Below are positions 24,591-34,014 of a DNA stretch of 64,000 nucleotides, piece by piece. The stretch lies in contig NZ_AUHE01000003.1 of NCBI RefSeq assembly GCF_000423025.1, positions 175,995 through 239,994 of the forward strand. Reading direction: 5' to 3'. Within the stretch, counting starts at the first letter, position 1; each line of letters starts with the position of its first letter. The translations under genes and the position numbers were made by a program. Origin of the DNA: Gordonia shandongensis DSM 45094 (lineage in GTDB: Bacteria; Actinomycetota; Actinomycetes; Mycobacteriales; Mycobacteriaceae). The notes below the pieces were generated by a model. It worked only from the letters and a program-made list of their open reading frames with translations, had not been told where the DNA came from and did not search any database.

Positions 24591-25471
24591 CGTGTCAGGA
24601 ACGCCCGCACCGACGACTCGAAGGCGTCCTTCGCCTCGATCATCACCCAGTGCCCGCTGTTGGGGAAGACGACCAGTTCGGCGTTGGGGATCAATCGCAT
24701 CGGGACCAGTGACATGTCCGGCGGGCTCACCCGGTCGTCGCGCCCCCACGTGAGCAGCGTCGGGCACTTCACCTTGTGCATCATCGCCCAGTAGGGCGGG
24801 GTGTCGGAGTTCGCCTGGAACTCCTGCATCATCGCGAAGGCCTTGGAGCCGTACATCATCGCGGCCGTCTTCTGCGCGTCCGGATCGTTCGCGGCCGCCC
24901 AGCGCTCCTCGATCAGATCGTCGGTGACGATCGAACGGTCGAAGACCATCGAGTTCAGCCACCGGACGAGTTTGTCGCGGTCGGGGGCGTCGGTGAACTC
25001 CTGAAGCAGCCGCAGTCCCTCGGACGGACTGGAGCTGAACAGGTTGGGCCCCACGCCGCCGATGGTGACGAGCTTCTCGACCCGCTCGGGGTGCTTGACG
25101 GCGAGGTTGATCCCGACGACGCCGCCCATCGAATTGCCGATCATGGCGGCCGAAGCGATGTCGAGCGCGTCCATGAATCGGATGACCGATCCGCCCGCGG
25201 TGAGGACGGGGTGACCCTCGACCGGGTCCGAGACGCCGAATCCGGGGAACTCGACGATGTAGGTGTGGTGGGTCTCCGCGAAGAATCCGAGGTTGCCTCG
25301 ATAGTTTCGCCACCCGTTGACGCCGGGGCCCGATCCGTGGAGCAGGATCAGCACGGGGCGATCGCAGTCGCCGTGCTCGTGCCGGCCGTCGACGGCGCAG
25401 GCTTCGTGGTATCGGATGACTCCCTTGTCCGTGCCGATCTCGCGCTTGGTTCCCTCGTAGCTCACGTCCAT
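24587..25471 (-). CDS. Alpha/beta hydrolase of the C-C bond hydrolase (HsaD/BphD-like) group
   Basis: A 294-residue alpha/beta-fold hydrolase. The oxyanion loop is LLHGSGPGVNGW (about 43-54), nucleophile Ser114 in IGNSMGGV, acid Asp245 in TWGRDDRVSP and His274 in NSGHWVM. The GSGPG loop and GPNLFSSSPSEGLRLL segment resemble meta-cleavage-product hydrolases such as HsaD of sterol degradation. A perfect KstR-consensus palindrome lies just upstream at 25482-25495, supporting a sterol-catabolic role. No other sterol ring-cleavage genes are adjacent, so it may be an accessory hydrolase acting on a related ester or diketone. Confidence 0.83.
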   Translation of the reverse strand: MDVSYEGTKREIGTDKGVIRYHEACAVDGRHEHGDCDRPVLILLHGSGPGVNGWRNYRGNLGFFAETHHTYIVEFPGFGVSDPVEGHPVLTAGGSVIRFMDALDIASAAMIGNSMGGVVGINLAVKHPERVEKLVTIGGVGPNLFSSSPSEGLRLLQEFTDAPDRDKLVRWLNSMVFDRSIVTDDLIEERWAAANDPDAQKTAAMMYGSKAFAMMQEFQANSDTPPYWAMMHKVKCPTLLTWGRDDRVSPPDMSLVPMRLIPNAELVVFPNSGHWVMIEAKDAFESSVRAFLTR

Positions 25472-25481
25472 GCGCCCATAG

Positions 25482-25495
25482 TAGAACGCGTTCTA
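25482..25495. promoter_or_regulatory. KstR-type operator
   Basis: TAGAACGCGTTCTA is a perfect 14-bp palindrome matching TNNAACNNGTTNNA, the published consensus for the cholesterol regulator KstR. It lies 11 bp upstream of the hydrolase ATG and 57 bp from the divergent L,D-transpeptidase start. Confidence 0.75.
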
Positions 25496-25551
25496 GTTTT
25501 CGAACAGTCGTACTCTGGAGAACGTCGGGAGACGACGACGAGGGGACGACG

Positions 25552-26718
25552 GTGGTGAGTGGGTTCAAGTCGGCGATCGCAGTGATGTCGCTGGTGGTCG
25601 CGATGCTGATGGTGGCTGCATGCGCGAGCGACGCGCCCGATGCGGCACCGCCGCCGCCCGCGACGATCTCGGTGCCCGTCGCCGACGGTGCGCCGATCAA
25701 CCCGACGACGCCGATCGTCGTCGACGCACGGGGCGGCGAGCTGACCGCCGTCACCGTCACCAATGCCGACGGCAAGCGCGTCGACGGCACCGCGGATCGC
25801 GAAGGCACCCGCTGGACCACCACCGAGGACCTCGGCTACGACCACACCTACACCGTCTCCGCGACGGCGGCGAACGCCGACGGACACCGGACGCGCAAGA
25901 CGTTCACCGTGAGCACCCTCGCGCCGAAGAGCACGGCCTACGCCAATGTGATCCCGGCACCCGAGACGGTCTCCGACGTCGGCATCGGGATCGGACAGCC
26001 GATGGTCTTCCAGTTCACCGAGCCGGTCGCGAACAAGGCCGAGGTGACGAAGCACCTCAAGGTCACCACCACACCCGCGCAGCCCGGCTCCTGGTACTGG
26101 ATCGACGATCAGAACGTCCACTACCGCGGGCCGCACTACTGGAAGCCCGGCACCCGCATCCACCTCGAAGCGGACGTGTACGGCGTCGACCTCGGCAACG
26201 GGGTGTACGGGGCCGAGGACAACGCCGTCGACTACACGGTGCACGACTCGTGGGTGGCCGAAGCCGACGGCGCCACCGAACTGCTCACCGTGTTCCACAA
26301 CGGCGAGCAGGTGCGGCAGATGCCGATGAGCCTCGGGGAGCCCGACACGCCGTCGCACACCGGACCGCACGTGATCTCCGAGAAGTCGCCGGTGACGGTG
26401 ATGGACTCGTGCAGCTTCGGCGTCTGCCAGGGCGACCCCGGGTACTACCGGGAGACCGTCTACAACGACCTGCGGATCTCCAACGACGGCGAGTTCGTGC
26501 ACGCCGCACCGTGGTCGGTGGGGCAGCAGGGGGCGGCGAACGTCTCGCACGGCTGCGTCAACCTCAGCAACGCGGACGCCAAGTGGATGTTCGATCACTT
26601 CGGCATCGGCGACGTCGTGGAGGTGACCGACTCCGGGGGGCCGCCGCTGCCGGTGTGGGACACCTACGGCGACTGGGAGCTGAGCTGGGAGCAGTGGAAG
26701 GCGGGCGCGCCGACCTGA
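25552..26718 (+). CDS. L,D-transpeptidase lipoprotein (LdtMt2-like)
   Basis: A 388-residue envelope lipoprotein that should make 3-3 peptidoglycan crosslinks. The signal segment ends in MVAAC (lipobox Cys24). Two Ig-like domains follow (about 40-250), with the second containing NKAEVTKHLKVTTTPAQPGSWYW. The YkuD catalytic domain (about 250-370) has HTGPHVIS and the SHGCVNLS motif with nucleophile Cys about 335. The C-terminal Trp-rich tail (VWDTYGDWELSWEQW) matches LdtMt2. The start is GTG 25552 or 25555. It is divergent from the KstR-linked hydrolase. Confidence 0.92.
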   Translation: MVSGFKSAIAVMSLVVAMLMVAACASDAPDAAPPPPATISVPVADGAPINPTTPIVVDARGGELTAVTVTNADGKRVDGTADREGTRWTTTEDLGYDHTYTVSATAANADGHRTRKTFTVSTLAPKSTAYANVIPAPETVSDVGIGIGQPMVFQFTEPVANKAEVTKHLKVTTTPAQPGSWYWIDDQNVHYRGPHYWKPGTRIHLEADVYGVDLGNGVYGAEDNAVDYTVHDSWVAEADGATELLTVFHNGEQVRQMPMSLGEPDTPSHTGPHVISEKSPVTVMDSCSFGVCQGDPGYYRETVYNDLRISNDGEFVHAAPWSVGQQGAANVSHGCVNLSNADAKWMFDHFGIGDVVEVTDSGGPPLPVWDTYGDWELSWEQWKAGAPT

Positions 26719-26806
26719 CCCGCTCGAGCATTACCAACGCGTATAGCGCGACGATGGCGCCTACAGGCCGTCACACCATCGCAGACGTGGTGGAAATGTT
26801 CGCGCG
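26719..26806. other. Intergenic gap, convergent, nothing clear
   Basis: An 88-bp space between the convergent transpeptidase and R2lox genes. Base composition is less GC-rich than the neighbours (ATTACCAACGCGTATAGCG). I find no stem with a U-tract and no ORF. Confidence 0.4.
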
Positions 26807-27763
26807 TCAGCGCTCCAACGACGCCCGATCCTCCGCAGTGAACGTCTCCTCGAGGGTGACGGGGCTGTCGTCGACGTCGATCTCGGCCACCGGCCGGCCG
26901 CGCGCCGACGCGATCGCGTTCATCCGCCGCTGCGCGCGATCGGCGGCATAGGCGATGAAGGCGTCGTTGTCGAGGCCGAACGGCGTCTCCTCGAACTGGT
27001 CGTTCACCCAGCCGATCATGCCGACGGCCATCGGCATCAACTCGCCGAAACGGTCGGTCGCCACCTGCCACAGTCCGTCGTCGGCCGCGATGTGCCGACG
27101 GCAGGTGAACGTCCCCCACGCCATGTGCCGCGTCTCGTCCTCCGCGATGGAGCCGATGAGACGCTGCATGCCCGGCAGGATGCCCTCGTCGGCGCAGATC
27201 GTCCGCCACGCGTGGTACCCGGTCAACGCGAGGCTGCCCTCCACCACGTGGTTGTAGGTGACGCTGGCCCGGACCTGGTTCTCCGGTGACGGATCGCGCG
27301 TCAACACGCCGAGCGCCGCCGGCAGCTCGTCGTAGAAGATGCGCCGGTAATGGGGGTTGTCGGCGACGAACGGGTGCAGATCGTCGGTGAGGCCGACGGC
27401 GTCCATCCACAGTCGGAACCCCTGCGCGTGTTTGGCCTCCTCCAGGCAGAACTGGGCGAGGTACATCTCGTCGCCGAAACGGTCCTCGGCCGCCATCGCC
27501 GCCATGAACGGCTGGATGTCGTGAGTGACGGCCTCCTCGCCGGCGACGAACTGGGCGACCAGGTACGTCGCGCTGCGCCGCTGCTCATCGGACAGTGCCG
27601 CCCAGTCGCGGGCGTCCTGCGTGAAGTCGATGTCGGCCGGATTCCAGGCCTTGGCATTGCCCTTGGTGAACAGTCGCAGGGGGAACGAATCCCAGTTCAT
27701 GCCGCCGGAACGCAGCGACGTGAACCTGTCGCGGACATCGGGTCGAGGTGAAGGTGCGGTCAC
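26807..27763 (-). CDS. R2-like ligand-binding oxidase (R2lox)
   Basis: A 318-residue ferritin-like Mn/Fe oxidase, homologous to Mycobacterium tuberculosis Rv0233. With a constant offset of 8 residues, every key position of that enzyme is found: metal ligands Glu76, Glu109, His112, Glu175, Glu210 and His213 ([35 protein letters not shown]), and the Val79 and Tyr170 pair that forms the unique ether crosslink. It is therefore R2lox and not a ribonucleotide reductase R2 subunit, despite frequent annotation as such. Known members bind a long-chain fatty acid; the in vivo substrate is unknown. No NrdE partner is nearby. Confidence 0.93.
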   Translation of the reverse strand: MTAPSPRPDVRDRFTSLRSGGMNWDSFPLRLFTKGNAKAWNPADIDFTQDARDWAALSDEQRRSATYLVAQFVAGEEAVTHDIQPFMAAMAAEDRFGDEMYLAQFCLEEAKHAQGFRLWMDAVGLTDDLHPFVADNPHYRRIFYDELPAALGVLTRDPSPENQVRASVTYNHVVEGSLALTGYHAWRTICADEGILPGMQRLIGSIAEDETRHMAWGTFTCRRHIAADDGLWQVATDRFGELMPMAVGMIGWVNDQFEETPFGLDNDAFIAYAADRAQRRMNAIASARGRPVAEIDVDDSPVTLEETFTAEDRASLER

Positions 27764-27857
27764 GGTCGTCGCCTCCCGCTCGTCGGTTCGAGTCCCCTTC
27801 GACGCTAGTCCGTCACGGCGGGCTCCGGTGCGCGATCGGCGTGAGCCAGGGCGGTGG

Positions 27858-28748
27858 TCACGCCGGCATGGGGAACGCCGCGTTGTGCGCGAGCTCGACG
27901 CGGTCGGTGCCCAGCTGTTCGGCGAGGACCTCGGTCACGGTGGCGCCGATCTCCGGTCGGGTGTGATCGGAGTAGGCGACGCCCAACTGGATGGTCGGCG
28001 GGAGCGGGGCGTCGTCGAGGGCCACCAGACCGTCCGGCAGTCGGTCCAGGACCGGGACGAGCATGGTTCCGATGCCCGCGCGGACGGCGTCGAGGCCCGT
28101 CGCCAGGTCGTTGACCTCCACGGCGAGCCGCCACGGACGGCCGACGGCGCTGAATCCGTCGAAGGTCGGCTGGCGCAGGGTGCACGGCGGGGAGAACGTG
28201 ACGAGCGGGACGGGATCGGTGTCGGCGGGCGTCGGGGCGTCGGCCGACCACAGCCACCGCAGTCGGAAGCCGTCGCCGCGGGGTGCCAGTTCGGGCGCCA
28301 CCCGGGTGGTCACGACGACGTCGACCCGCGCGTGATCGAGCATGGTCCGCACCGTGGCGTGCCGGTCGAGGTGGAAGCGGACGTCCTTGTCGGGGAACCG
28401 CTCGCGCAGTCGGCTCATCACCAGGGGCAGCACCACCGCGGCACTGTTCTGGGCGGCGCCGATCACCACCGTGTCGTCGGCGGCGGTGTCGAACCGCGCG
28501 ACGGCCGCATCGTGGGCGGCGAGGATCGCGCGGGCGTGGGCGAGGAGCTCCTCGCCGTCGGGGGTGAAGGCGATGCGGCGTCCGTCCCGTCGCACCAGTG
28601 CGGTGCCCGCCTCCCGTTCGAGGCGGCGCAGGTGCTGGCTGACCGCCGACTGGGTGATGACGAGCGACTCGGCGGCGCGGTGGACGCCGCCGGTGGTCGC
28701 GACGGCGGCCAGCGACCGCAGGGGTGTGATGTCGAAGGTGCGGGCCAT
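27858..28748 (-). CDS. LysR-family transcriptional regulator
   Basis: A 296-residue LysR regulator. The N-terminal winged HTH is [45 protein letters not shown] (about 10-54), followed by the periplasmic-binding-like effector domain. It is divergent from the EamA transporter, so it probably controls that exporter and itself. The 161-bp gap has several CGAT/ATCG half-sites but no single clear T-N11-A element that I would defend. Confidence 0.9.
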   Translation of the reverse strand: MARTFDITPLRSLAAVATTGGVHRAAESLVITQSAVSQHLRRLEREAGTALVRRDGRRIAFTPDGEELLAHARAILAAHDAAVARFDTAADDTVVIGAAQNSAAVVLPLVMSRLRERFPDKDVRFHLDRHATVRTMLDHARVDVVVTTRVAPELAPRGDGFRLRWLWSADAPTPADTDPVPLVTFSPPCTLRQPTFDGFSAVGRPWRLAVEVNDLATGLDAVRAGIGTMLVPVLDRLPDGLVALDDAPLPPTIQLGVAYSDHTRPEIGATVTEVLAEQLGTDRVELAHNAAFPMPA

Positions 28749-28909
28749 GACTGCAGGGTAGTCCTCCTCGGCCCGAACCGATCAGTGATCGCGATCGACC
28801 GGACCGACCGGCGCGGAGGTCAGGGGGAGGTTCGGCGACGATCACCGAATCGATGGTTCACGAATGCTTATCGGATGGCGAACGATATGTCGTTGGACGG
28901 CGCGGCGTG

Positions 28910-29887
28910 ATGCGACGACCATCGTCTCCTGTGAGACTCCCCTTCCCGCTCGGCGCATCGACGGCCTTCTTCTACGCACTCGGCTACCCGGTCGGTGCTC
29001 TCGCCGTCCAGGCGGCGACGCCGGGGACGGTCCTGGTGAGCAGGTTCCTCGTCTCGGCGGTGCTCCTGGCCGCGATCGTCGGCGTGCGCGGACTCGCCTG
29101 GCCGCGCGGCCGCCAGGCGTGGCACGCGGTGGTGGTGGGATTCCTGTCGCAGGGCGTCCAGTTCGTCGGCTGCTACCAGGCGATGTACGCCGGCGTCTCC
29201 CCGGTGCTCGTCGCATTGGTGATCGCGATGAACCCGGTCGTCACGGCCTTCGCGTCGACCGTCGTGCTGCGCGAGCCCCTCACCGCGCGGCGGGTGGTCG
29301 CGGTGCTGCTGGCACTCGTGGCCGTCGGTGCCGCCTTCGCCGGACGGGTGATGGAGGTCGGGCACGTGGACGTCGCGGTGGGCTGGGTGGTCGTCGCGGT
29401 CCTCGGTCTCGCCCTGGGCGGTGTCTACCAGCAGCGATACCTGCGTGATGGTCATCCGATCGCGGTCAACACGATCGGCGTCACGGTCGCGCTGGTGCCC
29501 TCGGCGGTGTTCTTCGCTCTCACGCCGCAGCACGTCGCGGACGCGCCGACGGCCGTCGCGACGATCGCGGTCCTGGTGATCGCCAACTCGGTGATCGCCG
29601 CGACGCTCTACCTGGCGGCGATCGCACGGGCCGGGGCCGCCGCCGTCTCGCTCCTGTTCGGCGTGATCCCGTCGATCGCCGCGGTGCTCACGTGGGTGCT
29701 GATGGGGGAGCGTCCCGACGTCGGTGTCGTGATCGGTCTGGTGGTGGGGGCCGCGGCCTGTCGGGTCGGCGTCGACCGGCGCCGGGCGACCGAGAGTCCG
29801 GTCGGCGAGCTTGCGGGGGAGGGCGCGGGCGCGCAGGTCAGGGAAGCCGACTCGGCCACCACACCCGACGACCGATGTCGAGGGTGA
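28910..29887 (+). CDS. EamA/DMT-family exporter
   Basis: A 325-residue drug/metabolite transporter with about ten membrane helices arranged as two EamA repeats. The first repeat contains YPVGALAVQAATPGTVLVSRFLVSAVLL and YAGVSPVLVALVIAMNPVVTAFASTVVLREPLTARR; the second ends AAVSLLFGVIPSIAAVLTWVLMGERPDVGVVIGLVVG. ATG 28910 is preferred to 28853 because the extra residues are not hydrophobic or conserved. The final 50 bp overlap the convergent MMPL gene. Substrate unknown. Confidence 0.85.
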   Translation: MRRPSSPVRLPFPLGASTAFFYALGYPVGALAVQAATPGTVLVSRFLVSAVLLAAIVGVRGLAWPRGRQAWHAVVVGFLSQGVQFVGCYQAMYAGVSPVLVALVIAMNPVVTAFASTVVLREPLTARRVVAVLLALVAVGAAFAGRVMEVGHVDVAVGWVVVAVLGLALGGVYQQRYLRDGHPIAVNTIGVTVALVPSAVFFALTPQHVADAPTAVATIAVLVIANSVIAATLYLAAIARAGAAAVSLLFGVIPSIAAVLTWVLMGERPDVGVVIGLVVGAAACRVGVDRRRATESPVGELAGEGAGAQVREADSATTPDDRCRG

Positions 29888-31886
29888 GGGCGGGCACCAG
29901 CAGGGAGCGGACGATGAGCGTGTCGACGAGGACGCCGAAGGCGACGAGGAACGCGACCTGAGCGAGGAACAGCAGGGGGATCACGCCGAGCGCGCCGAAG
30001 GTCGCGGCCAGCACGAGGCCCGCCGCGCTGATGACGCCGCCGGTCCCGGTCAGCGCGCGGATCATGCCCTCGCGGGTGCCGGCGCGCAGGGACTCCTCGC
30101 GGGCCCGCGTCATCAGGAAGATGTTGTAGTCGATCCCGAGCGCGACGAGGAACACGAAGGCGAACAGCGGCACCACCGGGTCGGCGCCGGGGAAGCCGAA
30201 CGGGCCGTTGAACACCAGGGCCGCCACCCCCAGCGCCGTCCCGAACGAGAGGACCGTGGTCGCCAGGAGCAGGACGGGTGCGAGCAGGCTCCGCAGCAGC
30301 ACGATGAGCACCAGGAGGACCACCGCCAGCACCAGCGGGATGATCACGTTGCGGTCGCGTTCCGCGGTGGTGCGGGTGTCGAGGTCGACGGCGGTGTCGC
30401 CGCCGACCAGCGGATCGGCGTCGGCGAGCGGCGGGGCGTCGGCGAGTGCCGCGCGGAGGCGGACCACGGTGTCCTGCGCGGCCAGTGAGTTCGGTTCGTC
30501 GGCGAGGGTGGCCTGGACGGCCTCCCGGCCGTCGTGCGTCACCGGGGCGCCCTCGGCGGTGAGGACCACCGCATCGGCGACGCCGGGCACGGAGCGCGCC
30601 GCGTCGACGGCATCGGTCGCCGCCCCGGTGCGCACGAGGATCCACGTCGGCGTGCCGGAGCCGCCGTCGAAGTGGCGGGCGTGCATCTGCGCGCCGGCCA
30701 CCGATTCCACCTCGCCGAGGAAGAAGTCGTCGGTGGAGACGCCGTCGGCGCGGAACATCGGTGCGAACGCCGCGCCGGCGACGAGCACGATGAGCGTCCC
30801 CGCCCAGACGCGTCGCGGTCGACGCGCGACGAACGCGGCCACGCGCTCCCAGATCCGATGGGCGGAGCCGCCGGTGGCCTCGGGGCGTCGCGGCCAGAAC
30901 GCCGACCGGCCGATGACGGCGAGGGCGGCGGGCAGGAAGGTGGTGGACGCCAGCAGTGAGGCGACGATGCCGATCGCCGCGACGGGTCCGAGACTGCGGT
31001 TGGAGTTGAGATCGGAGAACAGCAGGCACAGGACGCCGAGGGTGACGGTGGCCGCCGACGCGGTGATCGGGGCGATCGTGGCGCGCCAGGCGGCGACCAG
31101 GGCCGTCCGGGCGTCGGGTTCCTCGGCGAGGTTCTCGCGGTATCTGGCGACCAGGAGCAGGGCGTAGTCGGTGGCGGCGCCGAACACCAGGATGAACAGG
31201 ATTCCCTGACTCTGCGCGTTGAGTTCGAGGGCGCCGGACACGGTGAGCCCGTACACGGCGCCGGAGGCGAGGGCGAGGGCGAAGACCGCCGACAGCAGGA
31301 CGACGATCGGGAGGATCGGCGACCGGTACACGGCGATGAGGATGAGCAGCACCACGGCCGCCGCCACCAGCAGCAGGACGCCGTCGATGCCGGCGAAGGC
31401 GGCCGAGAGGTCGGCGGCCTGCGCCGCGGGGCCGGTGACCGCCACCCGGACTCCGGTCGGCGGTTCGGCCAGCCGGTCGCGGAGTTCGGCGATCTCCTCC
31501 TTGGGCTTCCCATCGGTCGACACCGGAACGATCAGCGTGACGGCGCGCCCGTCCTGTGAGGGCAGGGGTGGCGAGAAGTCGGGGCCGAATCCGGTGGTGC
31601 CGCGCAGCGGGGCGACGGCGTCGGCGACGGCGGCGCGGTCGCCGGCGGTCATCGGGGAGTCCTTCTCGGCGACGACGATGGCCGGGAAGAAGTCGGTGTC
31701 GGTGAACCCGGGCAGTTCGTCGGACACGCGGGTCGACTCCGCCGAGGCGGGCAGGAACGCGCTCGCGTCGTTGGTGGTGACGCCGGCGAGGGCGCCGGCC
31801 AGCGGTCCGGTGGCCCCGGCGATGCCGAGCCACACCAGGAGGACGACGGCCGGCAGGAGGCTCCGGATGATTCGCCGCGATGTCAT
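29838..31886 (-). CDS. MMPL/RND-family transporter (MmpL13/YdfJ size class)
   Basis: A 682-residue RND transporter with twelve predicted helices in two repeats. The proton-relay Asp-Tyr pairs are FGAATDYALLLVARYRE in helix 4 and ALGIDYNIFLMTRAREE in helix 10. Two extracellular porter domains lie at about 38-160 and 365-510. It is shorter than lipid-exporting MmpL proteins and lacks a long cytoplasmic tail. The M13 protease gene lies upstream on the same strand, 72 bp away. Confidence 0.88.
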   Translation of the reverse strand: MTSRRIIRSLLPAVVLLVWLGIAGATGPLAGALAGVTTNDASAFLPASAESTRVSDELPGFTDTDFFPAIVVAEKDSPMTAGDRAAVADAVAPLRGTTGFGPDFSPPLPSQDGRAVTLIVPVSTDGKPKEEIAELRDRLAEPPTGVRVAVTGPAAQAADLSAAFAGIDGVLLLVAAAVVLLILIAVYRSPILPIVVLLSAVFALALASGAVYGLTVSGALELNAQSQGILFILVFGAATDYALLLVARYRENLAEEPDARTALVAAWRATIAPITASAATVTLGVLCLLFSDLNSNRSLGPVAAIGIVASLLASTTFLPAALAVIGRSAFWPRRPEATGGSAHRIWERVAAFVARRPRRVWAGTLIVLVAGAAFAPMFRADGVSTDDFFLGEVESVAGAQMHARHFDGGSGTPTWILVRTGAATDAVDAARSVPGVADAVVLTAEGAPVTHDGREAVQATLADEPNSLAAQDTVVRLRAALADAPPLADADPLVGGDTAVDLDTRTTAERDRNVIIPLVLAVVLLVLIVLLRSLLAPVLLLATTVLSFGTALGVAALVFNGPFGFPGADPVVPLFAFVFLVALGIDYNIFLMTRAREESLRAGTREGMIRALTGTGGVISAAGLVLAATFGALGVIPLLFLAQVAFLVAFGVLVDTLIVRSLLVPALTLDIGRRVWWPSRLP

Positions 31887-31907
31887 CGCATTCCCTTCAC
31901 GGTGTCC

Positions 31908-31939
31908 CTGAAGTCCGGTGTTGCTGAAGTCCGGTGCTG
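31908..31939 (-). repeat. 16-bp tandem duplication in the MMPL leader
   Basis: CTGAAGTCCGGTGTTG (31908-31923) and CTGAAGTCCGGTGCTG (31924-31939) are adjacent, differing by one base. They fill part of the 72-bp gap between the protease and MMPL genes. Confidence 0.7.
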
Positions 31940-31958
31940 CTGCGGCCCGGGGGCCGGA

Positions 31959-33971
31959 TCACCAGATCCGGACGCGTTCCTCGGGTGCCAGGTACAGGGC
32001 GTCGCCGGGGGCCACGTCGAACGCCTCGTAGAAGGCGTCGACGTTCCGGATCACACCGTTGCAGCGGAACTCCGGGGGCGAGTGCGGGTCGATCGAGAGC
32101 CGGCGGACGGCTTCCTCGTCGCGGGTCTTGGTCCGCCAGATCTGGGCCCAGCTGAAGAACACGCGCTGCACGCCGGAGAGCCCGTCGATCACCGGCGGCG
32201 TCTGGCCGGATGCGGCGACGGCGATCTCGTAGGCGACCAGTGCGATCGACAGTCCGCCGAGGTCGCCGATGTTCTCCCCGAGGGTGAACTCGCCGTTGAC
32301 CTTGTACTTCTCGTCGAGTCCGTGCGGTGTGAACTCGGCGTACTGGGCGGCGAGCGCCGCGGTGCGGGTGCCGAACTCGGTGCGGTCGTCGTCGGTCCAC
32401 CAGTCGACGAGGTTCCCGTCGCCGTCGTACTTGGCGCCCTGGTCGTCGAAACCGTGTCCGATCTCGTGACCGATGACGGCGCCGATGCCGCCGTAGTTGG
32501 CGGCGTCGTCGGCGTGCGGATCGAAGAACGGCGGCTGCAGGATGGCGGCCGGGAACACGATCTCGTTCATCCCGGGGTTGTAGTAGGCGTTGACGGTCTG
32601 CGGGGTCATGAACCATTCGTCGCGGTCGACGGGGTCGCCGATCTTCGCCAGCTCCCTGGCGGTCTCGAAGGCCGCGGCGCGGCGTGAGTTGCCGACCAGG
32701 TCGGTCCTGTCGACCTCGAGGGACGCGTAGTCGATCCACGTGGCCGGGTAGCCGATCTTGGGGGTGAAGGCGTCGAGTTTCGCCAGGGCGCGTTCGCGGG
32801 TCGCGGGCGTCATCCACTCCAGGTCGGAGATGTTGCGCCGGTAGGCCTCGACGAGGTTCGCGATCAGCTCGTCCATCCGGGCCTTCGCCTCGGGCGGGAA
32901 GTGGCGTTCCACGTACAGTTCGCCGACGGCGAACCCGGCGGCGTGCTCGACGAATCCGACGCCGCGCTTCCAGCGGTCGCGGATCACCTCGGCGCCGGTG
33001 AGGGTCCGGCCGTAGAACGCGAAGTTCGCGTCGACGAAGGCGCTCGACAGGTAGGGCGCGGCCGAGCGGATGAGCCGCCAGGTGAGCCAGTCCTTCCACG
33101 CGTCGAGGGGCTGGGCGGCCACGAGTGCGGCGGCGCCCTCGACGAACGACGGCTGCCCGACGACCACCTCGGCGAACTCGTCGCCCGCGCCGATCCCGGC
33201 CAGCCAGGCGTCCACGTCGAAGCCGGCGGCGGCATCGGTGAATTCGGTCAGGGTGCGCAGGTTGTACGACGCCTCGGCGTCGCGGCGGCGCACCACGTCC
33301 CAGTGCGCTGCGGCGATCGCGGTCTCCAGTGCGAACACCGCGTCCGCCCTCGTCGCGGCGTCGTCGCGTCCGGCGAGGTCGAGCATGGTCGCCAGGTGTG
33401 CCCGGTACGCCTCGCGGGTCTCGGCGTGATTGTCCTCGCGATAGTACGACTCGTCGGGCAGTCCGAGGCCGCTCTGCACGATGTGCACGAGGTAGCGGTC
33501 GGAGGCCCGCGCATCGGTGTCGACGTAGAACCCGAACAGACCGCCGACGCCGTCGCGCTGCAGTGCGCCCATCGTGCGTACGAGGTCGGAGGTGGAGGAG
33601 ACGGCGTCGATCGCGGCGAGATCCGCCGCGATGGGGGTGACGCCGAGCTCCTCGATGCGCTCGACGTCCATGAAGGAGGCGTAGAGGTCGCCGATCTTCT
33701 GCGCGGGGGTTCCCGGTGCCGACTCCCGGTCGGCGCACTCCTCGACGATCGCGCGGACGTCGGCCTCGGCGTTGTCGCGCAGGACGTGGAACGCGCCGTC
33801 GATGCTGCGGTCGCCCGGGATCTGGTGGGAGGCCAGCCACCGGCCGTTGACGTGGGTGTAGAGGTCGTCGGCGGCGCGGACCGAGTCGTCCATCCATTCC
33901 AGGTCGATGCCGGATCGCATCCGGTCGGTGGTCGCTGCGCCGGAGGTCTGCTCGCTAGTCACGCCCTCCAT
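31959..33971 (-). CDS. M13-family zinc metallopeptidase (Zmp1/neprilysin-like)
   Basis: A 670-residue M13 peptidase. Zinc ligands are His502 and His506 in HEIGHGFD and Glu566 in ENIGDLGG; the NAYYNP substrate-binding motif (replacing neprilysin NAFYS) and FFDPHADDAANYGGIGAVIGHE are conserved, and the C-terminus ends in RIW, as in many bacterial homologues ending in W. No signal peptide is present, as in mycobacterial Zmp1. Orthologue position relative to mmpL3 resembles Rv0198c in Mycobacterium tuberculosis. Confidence 0.93.
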   Translation of the reverse strand: MEGVTSEQTSGAATTDRMRSGIDLEWMDDSVRAADDLYTHVNGRWLASHQIPGDRSIDGAFHVLRDNAEADVRAIVEECADRESAPGTPAQKIGDLYASFMDVERIEELGVTPIAADLAAIDAVSSTSDLVRTMGALQRDGVGGLFGFYVDTDARASDRYLVHIVQSGLGLPDESYYREDNHAETREAYRAHLATMLDLAGRDDAATRADAVFALETAIAAAHWDVVRRRDAEASYNLRTLTEFTDAAAGFDVDAWLAGIGAGDEFAEVVVGQPSFVEGAAALVAAQPLDAWKDWLTWRLIRSAAPYLSSAFVDANFAFYGRTLTGAEVIRDRWKRGVGFVEHAAGFAVGELYVERHFPPEAKARMDELIANLVEAYRRNISDLEWMTPATRERALAKLDAFTPKIGYPATWIDYASLEVDRTDLVGNSRRAAAFETARELAKIGDPVDRDEWFMTPQTVNAYYNPGMNEIVFPAAILQPPFFDPHADDAANYGGIGAVIGHEIGHGFDDQGAKYDGDGNLVDWWTDDDRTEFGTRTAALAAQYAEFTPHGLDEKYKVNGEFTLGENIGDLGGLSIALVAYEIAVAASGQTPPVIDGLSGVQRVFFSWAQIWRTKTRDEEAVRRLSIDPHSPPEFRCNGVIRNVDAFYEAFDVAPGDALYLAPEERVRIW

Positions 33972-34014
33972 GGTGGCATCACCGTGCGCTTCGTGCCGCG
34001 TCGACCGCGTTTGT

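Noticed and set aside
26807..27763. Ribonucleotide reductase R2 subunit
   Set aside because: The Val/Tyr crosslink pair and lack of nrdE neighbours identify R2lox.
27781..27805. A tRNA-like T-arm (GGTTCGAGTCC)
   Set aside because: The flanking bases do not form a T-stem or acceptor stem, and no anticodon or D arm can be drawn.
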